Source: Burkholderia sp.
GTDB taxonomy: Bacteria > Pseudomonadota > Gammaproteobacteria > Burkholderiales > Burkholderiaceae
Assembly: GCA_040954445.1 (NCBI GenBank)
Contig: CP144362.1
Location: forward strand, 434,001 to 498,000
Length of the DNA: 64,000 nt
Direction: 5' to 3'
In this document: positions 1 through 13,700 of the stretch, piece after piece
Numbering within the stretch: the stretch's first letter is position 1
Layout: each line of letters begins with the position of its first letter
Position numbers and translations under genes: made by a program
The notes under the pieces: generated by a model
The model's input: only the letters and a program-made list of their open reading frames with translations
Databases searched by the model: none
What the model was told of the DNA's origin: nothing

Positions 1-1766
1 CAGTCCAACGGCTCGCCTTGCCCCCATAGTTTCAGCAGAAGCTCGTGCTTGCCGCGCTTAATCCAGCCGCGCAGAGTTTGCGCGAAACTCTCATCGTCCA
101 GCATCCCGGAGCCGACAGCGCGGCCCTGGCCGACGCTGCTACGCAGCAAGGGCCGCCCGGCCTCGCGATCCTCCAGGAAAGCCGCCAGGCAAGCACGCAC
201 CTGGCCCAGCGAATCGGCGACGAAGCCGAGCCTCTCAGCGAGTGCCTCGCGGCCCACCTGCAAGGTGTAGGCGAGCTCGGCCAGGGTGATGCCGCTACTG
301 AATTCGCCGTTGAGGAAATCGAGCAGGCGTTGCGCCACTGCGCGCAGACGATCGAGATTCGCGGCCGACAGCACGATCAGCGCTGGCGAATCCGCATCGG
401 TCGGGGCCGGCACGATCGGCGCCACGTATTCCTCGACCAGCAGGTGCGCATTCGCGCCGCCCGCGCCGAACGAGGACACGCCCGCACGGCGCGGATGGCC
501 GGCTGGCCGCGGCCAGGGTGCCAGTTTGCGCTGCACGGAAAACGGCGTACCGTTGAAATCGATCCGTGGGTTGAGCGTGTCGGCATGCAGGCTGGGCGCG
601 AGCTGGCCATGACGCATCTGCAGCAGCAGCTTGGTCAACCCAGCGATGCCAGCCACGCCCTCGCCATGGCCGATGTTCGACTTGACCGAACCCAGTGCAC
701 ACCAGGGTGCCGCGCCGACCGGCGCGCCGAAAGCCTCGGCCAGGCCGCGCACCTCGATCGGGTCGCCCAGCTCGGTACCAGTGCCGTGCGCCTCCACGCA
801 GCCGATGCTGTGCGGCGCGAAGCCGGCCCGCTCAATCGCCTCGGCCACTAGGCGTCCCTGCGCCACCGGGCTGGGCACCGTGTAGCCGTGGGTCCGGCCA
901 CCGGCATTGAGCGCGCTGCCCTTGATCACGCCGTAGATCAGGTCGCCGTCTTCGATGGCGCGTTGCAGCGGCTTGAGCAGCACCGAGCCCACGCCCTCGC
1001 CGTCGACGAAGCCGTCCGCGCCAGCGCCAAAGGCGCGGCAATGCGAGCCGGCCGATAGCATGCCGACCGAGGCCAGCCGCGCGTAGTGCGCCGGATGCAT
1101 GATTAGGTTCACGCCGCCGGCGATCGCCACCTCGCTGGTGCCGGTGGCCAGGCTTTCAATCGCCAAGTGGATCGCACTCAGCGAGGACGAGCAAGCGCTG
1201 TTGACCACCAGGCTTGGCCCGTGGAAATCAAACACATGGGAGACGCGGTTGGCCAGCGTCCACTGGCTGGCCAGCAGCGAATAGCTGCTGTTCATAGCAC
1301 CCACGAAGACCGCCACCCGGCGGCTCGCGCTCAGGCTGGCGGGGGTGTAGCCGGCATCCTCGATCAGCAGATAGGCGCTTTCCAGGAAAAGGCGCTCCTG
1401 CGGATCGAGATGCTCAGCCTCGCTAGGCGCGATGCGGAAGAAGCGCGGATCGAAGCGGTCGATCCCGTCGAGGAAGCCACCCCAGCGCGTGTAGCTGCGC
1501 CCCGGCGTGCCGCGTGCGCTATCGTGATAGGCGCGCCAATCCCAGCGCTCGGGCGGGATTTCGACAATGCAATCGCGACCGGCGCGCAGGTTCTCCCAAA
1601 ATTGCCGCCAGTCAACCGCCTTGGGATAGCGGGCGCTGATGCCGATAATAGCCGTGTCCACATGGCCGGGTGCGCGCACACAGCCGCCAGCTCCAGCCTG
1701 AGGCCGGCGGTCGGCAGCGTGCGAGGACGGCGTAGCGTCGAAGTCCTGGTTGAGGTTGGGCTTCAA
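1..1766 (-). CDS. Gene D: trans-AT polyketide synthase, N-terminal KS (3'-truncated by window edge)
   Basis: The visible ~588 residues are a ketosynthase plus the start of its flanking linker. The active-site Cys lies in NSACSSSL (residue ~192, codon 1191-1193). HGTGT (~780-793) and NIGH (~670) supply both catalytic His, so this KS should condense. I chose the TTG at 1766 because it overlaps the gene C stop (TTGA), follows a GGGAG-like Shine-Dalgarno at 5 nt, and is in frame with the KS; no ATG fits. The N-terminus lacks the helical docking signature seen on genes B and C, so a one-base frameshift splitting a C-D fusion is the alternative. The protein is closely similar to the last KS of gene C, suggesting tandem duplication. 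The gene continues past position 1. Confidence 0.85.
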   Translation of the reverse strand, partial: MKPNLNQDFDATPSSHAADRRPQAGAGGCVRAPGHVDTAIIGISARYPKAVDWRQFWENLRAGRDCIVEIPPERWDWRAYHDSARGTPGRSYTRWGGFLDGIDRFDPRFFRIAPSEAEHLDPQERLFLESAYLLIEDAGYTPASLSASRRVAVFVGAMNSSYSLLASQWTLANRVSHVFDFHGPSLVVNSACSSSLSAIHLAIESLATGTSEVAIAGGVNLIMHPAHYARLASVGMLSAGSHCRAFGAGADGFVDGEGVGSVLLKPLQRAIEDGDLIYGVIKGSALNAGGRTHGYTVPSPVAQGRLVAEAIERAGFAPHSIGCVEAHGTGTELGDPIEVRGLAEAFGAPVGAAPWCALGSVKSNIGHGEGVAGIAGLTKLLLQMRHGQLAPSLHADTLNPRIDFNGTPFSVQRKLAPWPRPAGHPRRAGVSSFGAGGANAHLLVEEYVAPIVPAPTDADSPALIVLSAANLDRLRAVAQRLLDFLNGEFSSGITLAELAYTLQVGREALAERLGFVADSLGQVRACLAAFLEDREAGRPLLRSSVGQGRAVGSGMLDDESFAQTLRGWIKRGKHELLLKLWGQGEPLD

Positions 1767-4700
1767 GACTGTTCTCCCGCCGGCTGGTCCGGCTCGAAAG
1801 GTGTGGCGTCGAAAGCGTCGGCGTCCTCGAGCACGCCGGCGTAACGCAGCGACTCTGGGGCCCAGTAGCTCTCCTCGGCGAAGGGGTAACCTGGCAGCAG
1901 GCCGATGCGCCGCGGTCGATGCGCGGCGTATAGGTGCCTCCAGTCGAGTGGATAACCGCGGCACCACAGATCCAGCAGCGAGGCGTGTTTCTCGCGGGCT
2001 ATCCATTGCTCCACGGTGCGCTTGAAGTCCTCGTCTTCGGCGAACATAGCCCAGCCGGCGCGGCCACGGTCCAGGCTCGCGCGCACCAGCGGAAGTGGTA
2101 CTTCACGGTCCTCAGCGACGGCGAGCAACACTTCGCGCACCTGCTCCACTGATTCGGCGATGAAGCCAAGGCGCTCGGCGAGTGGCTCGCGCCCAACCTG
2201 CAGGGTATAGGCGAGGTCGGTCAGCGCCGTCCTGCGACCGGCCTCGCTCCCCAGGAAGCCGGCCAGGCGCTTTGCCAGCACGCGCAGTCGCTCGGCATTG
2301 GCCGCCGACAGCACGATCGGCAACGCCCGGCCCGTCGCTTCGGGCTGCGTCTCGACCGGCGCGACATATTCCTCGACGATCACGTGCGCGTAGGCACCGC
2401 CCACCCCGAAGGCCGACACGCCGGCGCGGCGCGGATGATTCGCTGGGCGCGGCCAGGCGCTCAATTCCTGCTGCAGAGCGAAGGGCGTGCCAGCGAAATC
2501 AATCCTCGGATTGGCGCACCGCGCGTGCAGGGTTGGCACCAGCTCGCCGTACCGCAGTTGCAGCAGCACCTTGGTCAGCCCGGCGATGCCCGCCGCGCTC
2601 TCGCAATAGCCGATGTTCGACTTTACCGAGCCAATCGCGCAGCGATGGCCACGCTCGGCGGTGCCGGCGAAGGCCTCGGCTAGCCCTTGCATCTCGGTGA
2701 TGTCGCCGAGTTCGCCACCATTGCTGTGCGCCTCCAAGTAGCCGATGGTGTCGGCCTCCACGCCCGCGCGCGCCTGCGCCTCGCGCACCAGGCGCGCCTG
2801 CGCAGCGGCATCGGGCACCGCGAAACTGCGAGTTTTACCGGCGGCATTGACCATGCTGCCCTTGATCACGCCGTGGATCGAGTCGCCATCTTCGATGGCG
2901 CGCTGCAACGGCTTGAGCAGCAGCGCGCCGACGCCCTCGCCGTCGACGAAACCGTCGGCATGCTCGCCGAGCGGCCGGCTGTGCGCGTCGCTCGACAACA
3001 TCCCCAGCGACGAGAGCCTGTTAAAATGCATCGGGTGCAGCACCAAACTCACGCCGCCGACCACGGCCACCTCGCTGCTGCCGTGGGCCAGGCTGTCGAG
3101 CGCCAAGTGCAGAGCCGTCAGCGAGGAGGAACAGGCGCTGTTGACAGCCAGGCTGGGCCCGTGAAAATCGAGCGCGAAGGATACACGGTTGGCGATCGAC
3201 CAGTGGCTGGGCAGCAAGGTGTAGGTGCTGTTGGCCGCGCCCACGAACACGCCGACGCGCCGCTTCGCGCTCAGCGTCGAGGGCGTGTAGCCGGCGTCCT
3301 CGATGGCCAGCCAGGCGGTCTGCAGGAACAGGCGCTCCTGCGGGTCGATGTGCTCGGCCTCGCTGGGCGGGATACGGAAGAAGCGCGGGTCGAACTGGTC
3401 GACGCCGTCGATGAAACCGCCCCAGCGGCTGTAGCTGCGCCCGTGCAGGCCGCGCTGGGCGTCGAAGTGCTTGCGCCAGTCCCAGCGCTGGGCCGGCACC
3501 TCGTCGATGCAGTCTCGACCGGCGCGTAGGTTCCACCAGAACTCGTTCAGGTCTATCGCCTTTGGATAACGGCCACTCATGCCGATCACGGCGACGTCGC
3601 CGTGCGCCTTAGGCTGGCTCGACTCGGCTGCCGCACTGGCACCGACTGTTTCGGCGACGGTAACGACTGCCGGCGCGGGCTGCACTTGCGAGTTTGTTTC
3701 CGGCTGCGGCGGCGGGCTTTCCGGCAACTCGGCCTCGATGGCCGAGCCCGTTGCCTCGAGGGGCGCGACAGCGTCCATTCCCAGCTGCCGTGCTAGGGCC
3801 GGCGCCTCGGTAGCGAGCAGGCGCTCGGCCAGCGCGTCGATGGTCTGTACCTCGAACAAGAGGGTGCTGCCAACGCTGTCGAAATGCTGGCGGAGGCTGT
3901 CGGTGAGCTGCACCACCAGGATCGAGTCTATGCCGTAGCGCTCCAGCGGCTCATGCGCGCTGATTTCGGTGGGCGAGACGCGCAGAGTGGTGGCTACCAG
4001 CTGCTTCAGATAGGCCACGCTGGCTTCACGCATCACCTGGTCGGGGACCGTCGAAATTCGTGAGGGTGCCTGCCTTGCCTCGGCTTGTGTCACCGCAGGC
4101 GCGGGTACAACAGGCGTGGGCACTACCGGCGCCGTAGCCGGCGTCGATGGCACCACCGCGTGCTGCAGCGAATCGTCGACCCAGTAGCGCCCTTGCGCAA
4201 ACGGATAGGTCGGCAACGCGAGTCGCCGGTAGCCGGAACCGAACAAGCCGGCATAGTCGAGCTTGTAACCCTGCGCGAACAGTTCGGCCACGCTCGACAA
4301 CTTTTCCAGTTGCCCTGCGCGTACTGTCTCGATAGCAACCTGCCCCAGCCGGCGTTGCTGGAGCTGCTCGCGCACGCCGCTCTCGTCGAGTGCGCCCAGT
4401 TGCAGCCGGCTGTCGTCGCCTTGTTCCAGCCAGGCACTCAGCACTTCACACAACTCGGCTAGGTCGCGTACCACCGCCGCCAGCCGATAGCCACGATGTT
4501 CGCGTCCGCACAGCAAGGTATAGGCGAGATCGCCGAGGCTGGTTTGCGGCTGCGCCTGGCAATGGGCGAGCAGCCTGGCCGCCTGCTCACGCAGTTGTCC
4601 GGCGGTGCGCGCCGACAGCACCACCAGCTCCAGCTCTCGCCGCGTCGCACGCGCAACAAGCGGTACCGCTGGTGCTTCCTCGATCACCAGATGCGCATTG

Positions 4701-7700
4701 GTGCCGCTGAAGCCGAAGGAGCTGACCGCGCCGCGGCGCGGCGCGCGCTCCCGCAGGCCAAAGGCGTAGTTCGGTGTTGACGTAGAAGGGGCTGCCCTCG
4801 AAGTCGATCGCTGGATTGCCCTTGCGGAAATGCAGTGAAGGCGGCAGTTGGCGATGCCGCAGGGCCAAAAGGATCTTCAAGATGCCGGCAATGCCGGCCG
4901 CGTTGGCTAGGTGGCCGATATTGGTCTTGACCGAGCCAAGCGCGCAGAAGCCCACACGTTGCGTGTAGTGGCCGAAGGCCTGGCGCAGCGCACGGTATTC
5001 GATTGGGTCGCCCAGCTGGGTGCCAGTGCCATGCGCTTCGATCATCTGCAGCGTCTCGGGGTGGACCGCGTAGCGATCGTAGACCTGGCGCTCCAGCCGC
5101 TCCTGCGAGCGCGCGCTGGGCGCGGTGATGCCGTTGCTGCGCCCGTCCTGGTTGATCGCACCACCGCGAATTACGCCGTGAATGTGGTCGCCGTCGGCGA
5201 TCGCGTCGCTGAGCCGCTTGAGCAGGATCGCGCCCACGCCCTCGCCGGGCACGAAGCCGTCGGCGCTCTCATCAAAGGCATGGCAGCGACCGGTGGCTGA
5301 CAGCATGCCGGCCGGATTGGCGGCCAGGTAAAAGCCTGGCGTCGATTGCACGAACACACCGCCGGCCAGGGCGAGTTCGGTATCGCCCGACCGCAAGCCC
5401 TGGCAGGCCAGGTGCACCGCCACTAGCGAGCTGGAGCAGGCGGTGTCGACGGCTACTGCCGGCCCTTGCAGGTCGAGGTAGTAGGCGATACGTGCCGGGA
5501 TCAGCGCGCCGGAATTGCCCCAGAAGGCCTGCGGCGGCGCGCTCTTGCATAGCTGGGCATAGTCTCCTCTGGTGCAGCCTACGTAGACGCCGCACAGCTT
5601 TCCTTTCACTGCCTCGCCAGCGTAACCGGCATCCTCCAGCGTGTGCCAGGCCTCCTCGAGAAATAGACGCTGCTGCGGGTCCATATAGGTGGCTTCCAGC
5701 CCTGACATGCGGAAGAACAGCGGATCGAATCGGTCGATTTCGTCGAGGAAACTGCCGTCGCGGCAGCGTCCCCCGCTGGGGCTAAGGTCCCAGCGCAATA
5801 CCGGGTCGACTAGATCGTGGCCTTTGGCCAGGTGCGACCAGAAGCTGTCGAGATCTGGTGAATGGGCGAAACGCCCACTCATGCCGATCACGGCGATCGG
5901 TTCGTCAGCGTAGTTCACCGGAACCGGCTGGGCCTTGTGTACGCCGGCAACAGCGTCGACGGCGCGCGCAGCAGAAGCCTGATCCGCGAGCGGCACCGCC
6001 TGTGGCACCTGCAGCACTACCTTGCCGATATTACGGCGGTCCTGCAGGTAGCGATAGGCGTCGTGCAGTTGGTCGAGCGCGAACACCCGCGACATGGTGG
6101 GCAGCAGCACGCCCTGCTCCACCAGGCTCGCCAGCTCGCGCCGGTATTGCTCCAGCTTTTCCGGTCGTTCGGCGATCAGGCGCGCCAGGTCGATGCTGAA
6201 GAAGCTCTGATTGCTGTCGAGTACCGACAAGTCCACCGCCTGCGCCGACTTCAGGGCCATCATCGCAATCTCGATGTAGCGACCGCCCGGCGAGAGGCTG
6301 CGCAGGCCCTTGTCGATCGCCTCGCCGGATAAAGTGTTGATCACCACATCTACGCCGCGTCCGCCGGTGATGCGGGCCACTTCGGCCTCGAAATCCTGCT
6401 CACGATAGTTGATCAAGTGCTGGGCACCCTGGTCGCGCAGATAGTCGAGCTTCTCCTGCGAGCCGGCGGTGGCGAGGATCGTCGCGCCGTAATGGCGTGC
6501 CAGCTGCATCGCGATCAAGCCGGTGCCGCCGGCTGCCGTCTGGATCAGGATACATTCGCCGGGCTGCAGGTCGGCTTTGTGGAAGGCGTCGATCATGGTC
6601 AGGGCGACCACTGGCAAGGCGCAGGCCTGCTCGAAGCTCAGCTGAGGCGACTTGGCCCAGGCCTGGGTTTCGTGACAGACTATCTCGGTGGCGTGGCAGC
6701 CCTGGGCCAGGCAGACTACTTCGTCTCCGGGGCATAGCGTGCTCACCGCGCTACCGACCTCCAGCACCAGGCCGCTCGCCTCGATGCCAGGCGTGAACGG
6801 ATAGGCCGGCATATTCGGGTAGAGGCCCATCACGCAGAGCAGGTCGGAAAAATTCAGCGAGCTGGCGAACACCGCCACGCGCACCTGCCGAGGTTGTAGG
6901 GAAGCCGGCACCTCCATCGCCACCAGGCGCAGGTCCTGGATCTGGCCGGGTCCACTGATCAGCGCACGGCGATGGCTGCCGGTGACCGACGGTGGGACGA
7001 ACGGCAAGGTAGCGCCGATCGGTTGCGTTGGCGAAATCAGCGGAAAGGCAACGCCGGAAGGCTGTGCTTGTATTTTCGGTGCCAGCGTCGAGGCTGCCTG
7101 CAAAGCTGGCACCTCGGAAACTTCCGGCAGGCTCGCGCGCAGCGCGGCCTGATGCGTCTGTTCCAGGTACTCTGCCAGCACGTCGAGATGGCTGTAGTCA
7201 AACAGCACGGTGGTCTGCAGCACGATGCCGAGCCGCTGGTTGATCTCGTTGACGAGTTGCACGGCCAAGATCGAATCGACGCCGTATTCGGAGAAGCTGC
7301 GGTCGGCCTCGATGCGCCGCGGATCGAGATCGAGCCCCTTGCCGATGCACTCGCGCAGCAAGGTCCGCACATGATCGGCCACGGCCTGCTCGAGGTCGCG
7401 TGAATCCGGCACCGGGATTGGCGCGGTGACCGGCGCGAAGGTAGCAGCTGGCGTGGAGTCAGCCACCTGGGCTGACGTAAACGCGCTCGCCGGCGCACTC
7501 ACCTCTTCGACCGGTGCCGCCGCCATCTCGGGCGGCACCGCCACGTCGCGCTTCACGCGGCCATCGCTTTGCGCCAGCAGTACCTGTTGGCCATATCGGT
7601 TGCATTCCTCGGCCGGGCGCCACAACGGCGCATACCCCTCCTCGGCCAGCACACGCTCCCAACCCTCAGACGACAGGCCCGGCGAGCCCTCCAGCCGCAA

Positions 7701-10700
7701 GGCCGGGTCCTCGTAGAGCCACCAGCCATCGAGCAGCCCGAAGCTCAGGTGCGTGAGCAGGCTCAGCTCGCCTAGCTCGTTGAGCGCCAGCAGGCCACCC
7801 GCGCGCAGCGGCACCTTGGCATGGCGCAGGGTGCGGCGGATGTTGACCGTGGCATGCAGCACATTGGCTGCCACCACGATGTCGTAGCTATCTGCGGCGA
7901 TGCCCTGCGCCTGCGGCGGCTCCTCCACGTTGAAGCGCTTGGTGCGCAGAAACGGGCGTCCCGGTGCGTAGTGCTGCTCGGCATGCAGGAGGAAAGCCTT
8001 CGACAGGTCGGTGTAGCAGTATTCGTCGATGTTCGCGGCGTAGCGGTCCAGCCGCTGCAGCAGACCGGCGCTGGTGCCGCCAGTGCCGGCACCGATCTCC
8101 AGCAGCCGAAGCCGCGTTCCGGGCTCGCGTGCCAGCCGCTCCAGAACATAGGCTTCCAGCGCATCGAACAGGATGTGGTTGTGGAGGTCGGCGATTGGAT
8201 TGCCGCGATAGATGCCCTCCACCAGACGCAGCGAGGAATTTGGGAACATCACGTCGGTGGCCTTGCGCTGACCGGTCAGCAGTTCCGGTAGCGCGCGCAG
8301 GCAGACCTCGAGCAGTTGCGCCCAAGCCTGCTGCTGCGGATTGGCCAGCCAGGCCGCACGCGCAGCTTCCCATTCGGGCCATGCATCCTGCTGCCCCGCG
8401 GTAGCCAGGATCTGGTAGTCACCATTGGGCAAAGACTGCAGCCAGCCGCCGGCGTCCAGCAGGCGCAGGCTGGTGTCGTACCAGCGCCGGTAGTGGCCGG
8501 CCAGAGCCAGGCCGGCAGCACCTCCCGGCAGAAGATGTCGACCGTCCAGCGAAAAGCCGAGAAGCGCTTGACCGAGCAGACGCAGGCTCAGCGCCTGCAT
8601 TGCCTGAGGTGGCAACGCCGCCTGGGCGGCCGCGAGCCGCGACGCATGCTCGGGCGGAAGCGGTCGCGCCGCCAGTTGCGGCAGCAGCGCCGGCAGGGCC
8701 GCGCCGTAGCGCGCGCCGCGCAGGTCGTCGCGTACTCCCTCCACGGCCTGCGCACGGCTCAGCTTGATCAGCCCGAGTTGTGCATCCGGCCCGCCGAGCA
8801 GGCGTTCCAGCACGACCATTGCCTCTTCGGCTTCGATCGAGCCGATCCCGGCGCGACTCATGCGCTCCTGGTAACGCGCGTCGGCCACCACGCCCACGCT
8901 GCCCCAGTAGCCCCAATTCATCACCTTCACTGCGCCAGGCCAGCGGCGCGCGAGCGCTAGCGCCAGCGCATCTTTGAAGGTGCAGCCGGCCGCGTAGTTG
9001 CCCTGCCCTGCGGCACGGGAAAAACTCATCATCGACGAGAAGAACAGCACGAAGTCTAGCGCGGCGTCGGCGAACACCTGGGCGATGCGTAGGCTGACGT
9101 CGAGCTTGGGTCTCAACGCCGATTGCAGAGTGGTCTCGTCCATCCGCGCCAGGCTGCGGTCCTGCAGGACTAGGGCCGAATGCACCACGCCGTCGATACG
9201 GCCGTGGCGCTGCAGGATCGTTTCTCGGGCGCGGGACAGTGCCAGACGGTTGCCCGCATCGGCCTGCAGGTAGACGGGTGCCGACCCGTGCGCGGCCAGG
9301 GCCGCCAGGCGGGCGCGCAGCCCGGCATCCTCGGCGCGACGACCGATCCACACCACCTGGGCGCGGTAATGCTCGATCAGGTGCCGCGTCCAGACCTCGC
9401 CCAGCCCGCCCGCGCCGCCGATCACCACGTAGATGCCACCTTCGCGATAGGGCGCGGGCACCTTGCCGCGAGTGGGTTCGTCCAGCGCGATCAGTTCCGG
9501 CTTGTGCCATTCGCCGCGCCGCCAGGCCCAGCTCTCGCTGCCGACCGGCAGCGCGCGGCAGCGTTCCGGCGGAGGATCGGCATTTTGCCCGTCGAGATCG
9601 ATTAAGCGCACCGACCAATGCGGGTACTCCTTGGCCAGCGAGCCAGCCAGGCCATGCACGGTGGCATGGGCCGGCGCAACTAGGTCCTGGGGATGCACTT
9701 GCTGTGTGGCGCGGGTCAAAACCGTTACTGCCAGGCGGCGGCTGGCGTAATCCTCGGCCAGCAAGGCCTTCACCAGGCGAAACAGCGCCAGCGTACCGCT
9801 GGCCTGGGCTGTCAGCAAGGCTTCGTCGGTCGGGTCCTGGCTATGTTGCGCCGGTGCAATCCACACCAGTTCATCAATCACGCCGGTCGCGGCAAGCTGG
9901 CCGCGCAGCTCGTCTATTGTCGTGCTCGGTGCGACATCGATGGCCCGCAGTTGGGGATAAGCTTGCCGCCAGATAGCGCGCTGCGTGGCGTCGCCTCCGA
10001 TCAGCAGCATGTGCACCGGAGCCGGCGGTTCGCTGCCGTCATCGACGCGGCGCACGGTCCAGAGTGGCGCAAGCATGGTCAGCCCAACCGGAAGCCAGGC
10101 ACCAGGCGCGGCACCAGTCTTGACCACGGGAATGGCGCTCGAGGCGTTGCCCTCGGTCGTGGCAGGCAATGCAGTCGATGCGCCTGTGGCCTTCGCGGCG
10201 GGCGCGAGGATCGGCACGACACCTTTGGCTTTGGCGGGTAGCGAGGCCGAAGCAAGGCCGTTGATCGGCGCCGCCATCGACACTCGCTCGGCCTCCACCC
10301 GCGCCGGGATCAACGCGGGTTGCGCCGTTCCACCCTGCGCCACCAGGCGCGCGGAGAAGCCACGCAAGGCGACACATACGCGCCCCTGTGCGTCGCAGAG
10401 ATCGAGGTCCAGCTTACGCACGCGGCTGCTCTGCGCGCCCGGCGTGGGACGGATCCACACCCAGGTCTCGTTCGGGCAGGGCCAATGCAGGACCAGGCTG
10501 TCAAGCGCGAACGGCAGGCTCAGCATGGGCTCCCCGCCCTGCGTCGCCTGCGCCATCGCCAGGCCAATGCTGGCCTGCAGAGCACCGTCGAGCAGGCTCG
10601 GATGCAAGGTATAGGCCCCGCTATCCGACAGGGCTTCGACCGGCAGACGCAGTTGCACTAGTGCCTGGCCCTCACCCACCCAGATCCGCTGCACGGCGCG

Positions 10701-13700
10701 AAAGCTCGGGCCATATTCAATGCCCACCGCCTGGTAAGCGGCGTAACAGGCCGCGCTGTCGAACTCGGTCACGCGGCAGTTGCCATGCAGAACCGAAAGG
10801 TCCAGTGCGGTCGGTTCGGCTTGCGCAACCAGCGCAAGGAAACCCTGGCCGTGCAAATACCGTTCGCTTTCGTCATGGGCGCCGCTAGCGAGCTCGTAGC
10901 GCCATTCGCCGTTGTCCTGTCGATGCAGGTCGATGTACGCCTCGACGCCCGGCTCGTCCACCATCAGCGGCTGCACCCAGGTCACGTGCCGCAGTTGCAG
11001 GCCGCTGGGCACGGGGCGCCCGCTGCTGGCCTCCAGGGCCGCGCGCGCCAGTTCAAGGTAGGCCACGCCCGGCAGCACGGCCTGGCCGCGCACGCGGTGA
11101 TCCCTGAGAAAGAATTCCTCACCGCTGAAACGCGCGACGTAACAGGCTCTGGCATGACCTCGAGCCTGATCGGATAGTTCGGTTCGAAGCATCGGACGTA
11201 GCGAGATGACCACCGGCGTAGAATGGGAAGAGGGGAAAGCGGGGGATGCGGGCACGGACGTAGCGACTGGCGGCGAGATGCGCGTTTTCGGCCAGTAGGA
11301 TTCGCGCGCGAACGGATAACCGGGCAGATGCACCCTGGCCGCCGGCTGCAGGCCGTCGAGCGCCGACCAGGCCACCGTGTAACCCTGGCAATGAAGCCGG
11401 GCCAGCTCGCCCAGCCGTTCTCGATACGCAGCGGCGTCGACCGACGGCAGCGCCGGCCAGTTCGCGGCACGTTCGCGTAACGCCACCTCGCCCTTAAAGC
11501 CGCGCGGTGCCTTCCCGAGGTAATAATCGGGGCCGTCGGCCGTGTCGAGCGTGGCGAGATGCTCCAGCGCAGCGATCGCCGAGGCCCGGTTGGCCACCAC
11601 CACTGCCGCGCGATGCGCGAAGTGATGGCGCCCATCCAGCAGCGTGCGGCTAACCGAAGCCAGCTCGCAGCGCTCAGCCGCCGCGCTGGCCAGCCAGTCG
11701 CGCAGACCGAACAGGCGTTCGCGCAGGGCTGCCTCGGTCTTGCCCGAGAGCGCCAGCACCACGTCCGTCTGCGCCACGGCAACGCGAGCCACCGCGACAG
11801 GTGCCTCCTGCACAAGAACATGTGCGTTAGTGCCGCTCATGCCGAAGGCACTGACGGCACCCAGGCGCGCTCGCCCAGACGCGCGCGGCCAAGACCGGGC
11901 CTGCTTGTTGACACGGAAGGCGCTGTCGCGCCAGGCGATATAGTCGCTGTCTTGGTCGCAATAAAGGCTGGGCGGAATAGTATCGTACTCGAGCGCCTTC
12001 ACCAGCCCGATCAGGCTGAGCAGCCCGGAGGCGGCGAACGTATGGCCGAAGTTGCCCTTACTCGAAGTTAGCGCGCAATAGGCACGACCGTCGACCGGCT
12101 GCCCGAAGGCCTCGACCAGCGCCTGGATCTCCACCGGGTCGCCCAGGCGCGTGCCAGTGCCGTGGGTGACCACGTAGTCGATCTGCTCGGGGAGCACGCC
12201 AGCAGCGCGCTGCACCTGGCGCACTAGGCTGGCCTGGGCCAGCGCGTTAGGCGCGGTGATGCCGTTGCTGCGGCCATCATGGTTGATACCGCTGGCACGG
12301 ATCAGGCCACGGATCGGATCTCCGTCGGCCACGGCGCGCGACCAGCGCTTGAGCACCACCACCGCCACCGCCTCGCCCGGCACCATGCCGTTGGCGGAGC
12401 GGTCGAAGGCGCGGCAGCGACCGTCCGGCGACAGCATGCCGGCCTGGCTCATGCCTATGTAGGGCTCGGGCGTCAGGATCAGGTTGGCACCGGCGGCGAT
12501 CGCCGTGTCAGATTCGCCGCTCAGCAGGCTAGCACAGGCCTGATGCAGCGCCACCAGGCCCGAGGAGCAGGCGGTGTTGATGGCCAGAACCGGGCCATTT
12601 AAGTCGAGGAAATAGGCCAGCCGCGAGGCCAAGATACCGTTGTGGTTAGACGTCACGCCAGGGTCTGGCACCACGCGCTGGTAGTCACCTTCCTCTACGC
12701 CGACGAAGATGCCCACCGGACCGGCGCGCAACTGGTGTGGCCCATAGCCGGCATCTTCCAGCGCGTTCCAGGATTCTTGCAGTAGCAGGCGCTGGCGCGG
12801 GTCCATGGCGAGCGCCTCGCGAGGCGAAATTTCGAAGAACAGCGGATCGAATTCGTCAACGCCGTCGAGACAGCCGGCCCACTTGCTGTTGGTCCGACCT
12901 GGCTGCGCCTCGAGACCGCAATAGTAATCGCGCCAGTCAAAACGTTCGACCGGGATCTCATCGACGGCATCGATGCCCTCGGCGAGGATGCGCCACATCT
13001 GATCGACGTCGCGCGCCTTGGGGAAGCGTCCGCTGATGCCGATGATGGCAATCGGCTCGCGTTCGCCGTCGAATGCCGGCACCGTGGGCGCGGGTTCAAT
13101 GGCGTTTGCCACGGGCAACTGCGGGGGAGCTGGAGTGGACATCGATATGGCCGCGGGCGGCGCTAACGAGGCGGGTTGCGGTGCGATCGCTGCGACATCG
13201 ACGCGTGTCGCTGTGCGATGCCGATGCGCTTGCACCTCGGCGCGATGCTTGTCCAGAAGATAGCCGACCAGACGTGCGATGCTCGAATAGGCGAAGAAGA
13301 TCGAGGGTGCCACCTCGATATCATACCTCGCGCTCAAGGCACGGGCCAGCTCGGCCAGACCGAACGAATCGAGGCCGAAATCGGCCAGGTTCGATTCGGC
13401 ATCTAGCAGCTCGGGGGCAAGCTTGACCTGGTCACCGATCAAGACGCTCAGTTCGGCGCTTACCTGCTCTTCCAGCGATGCGGTCGAAAACGTTTGCGTT
13501 TGCGACGGCATCAGGACTGCCATTGCTTGCGTGGCTGGAGCCGACGGCACCTGAGCGAGCCCGAGCATGCGATGCAAACGCTCACGCTCACCCACCAGCA
13601 CCAGCGCGCGCGTGGCCCCGGAAGCCAGAAGTCGCTCGAACGCCGCCAGCCCCTCGGTCTGTTCCAGCAAGCGCTGTCCGCTAGACTTGAGATAGAGGGC

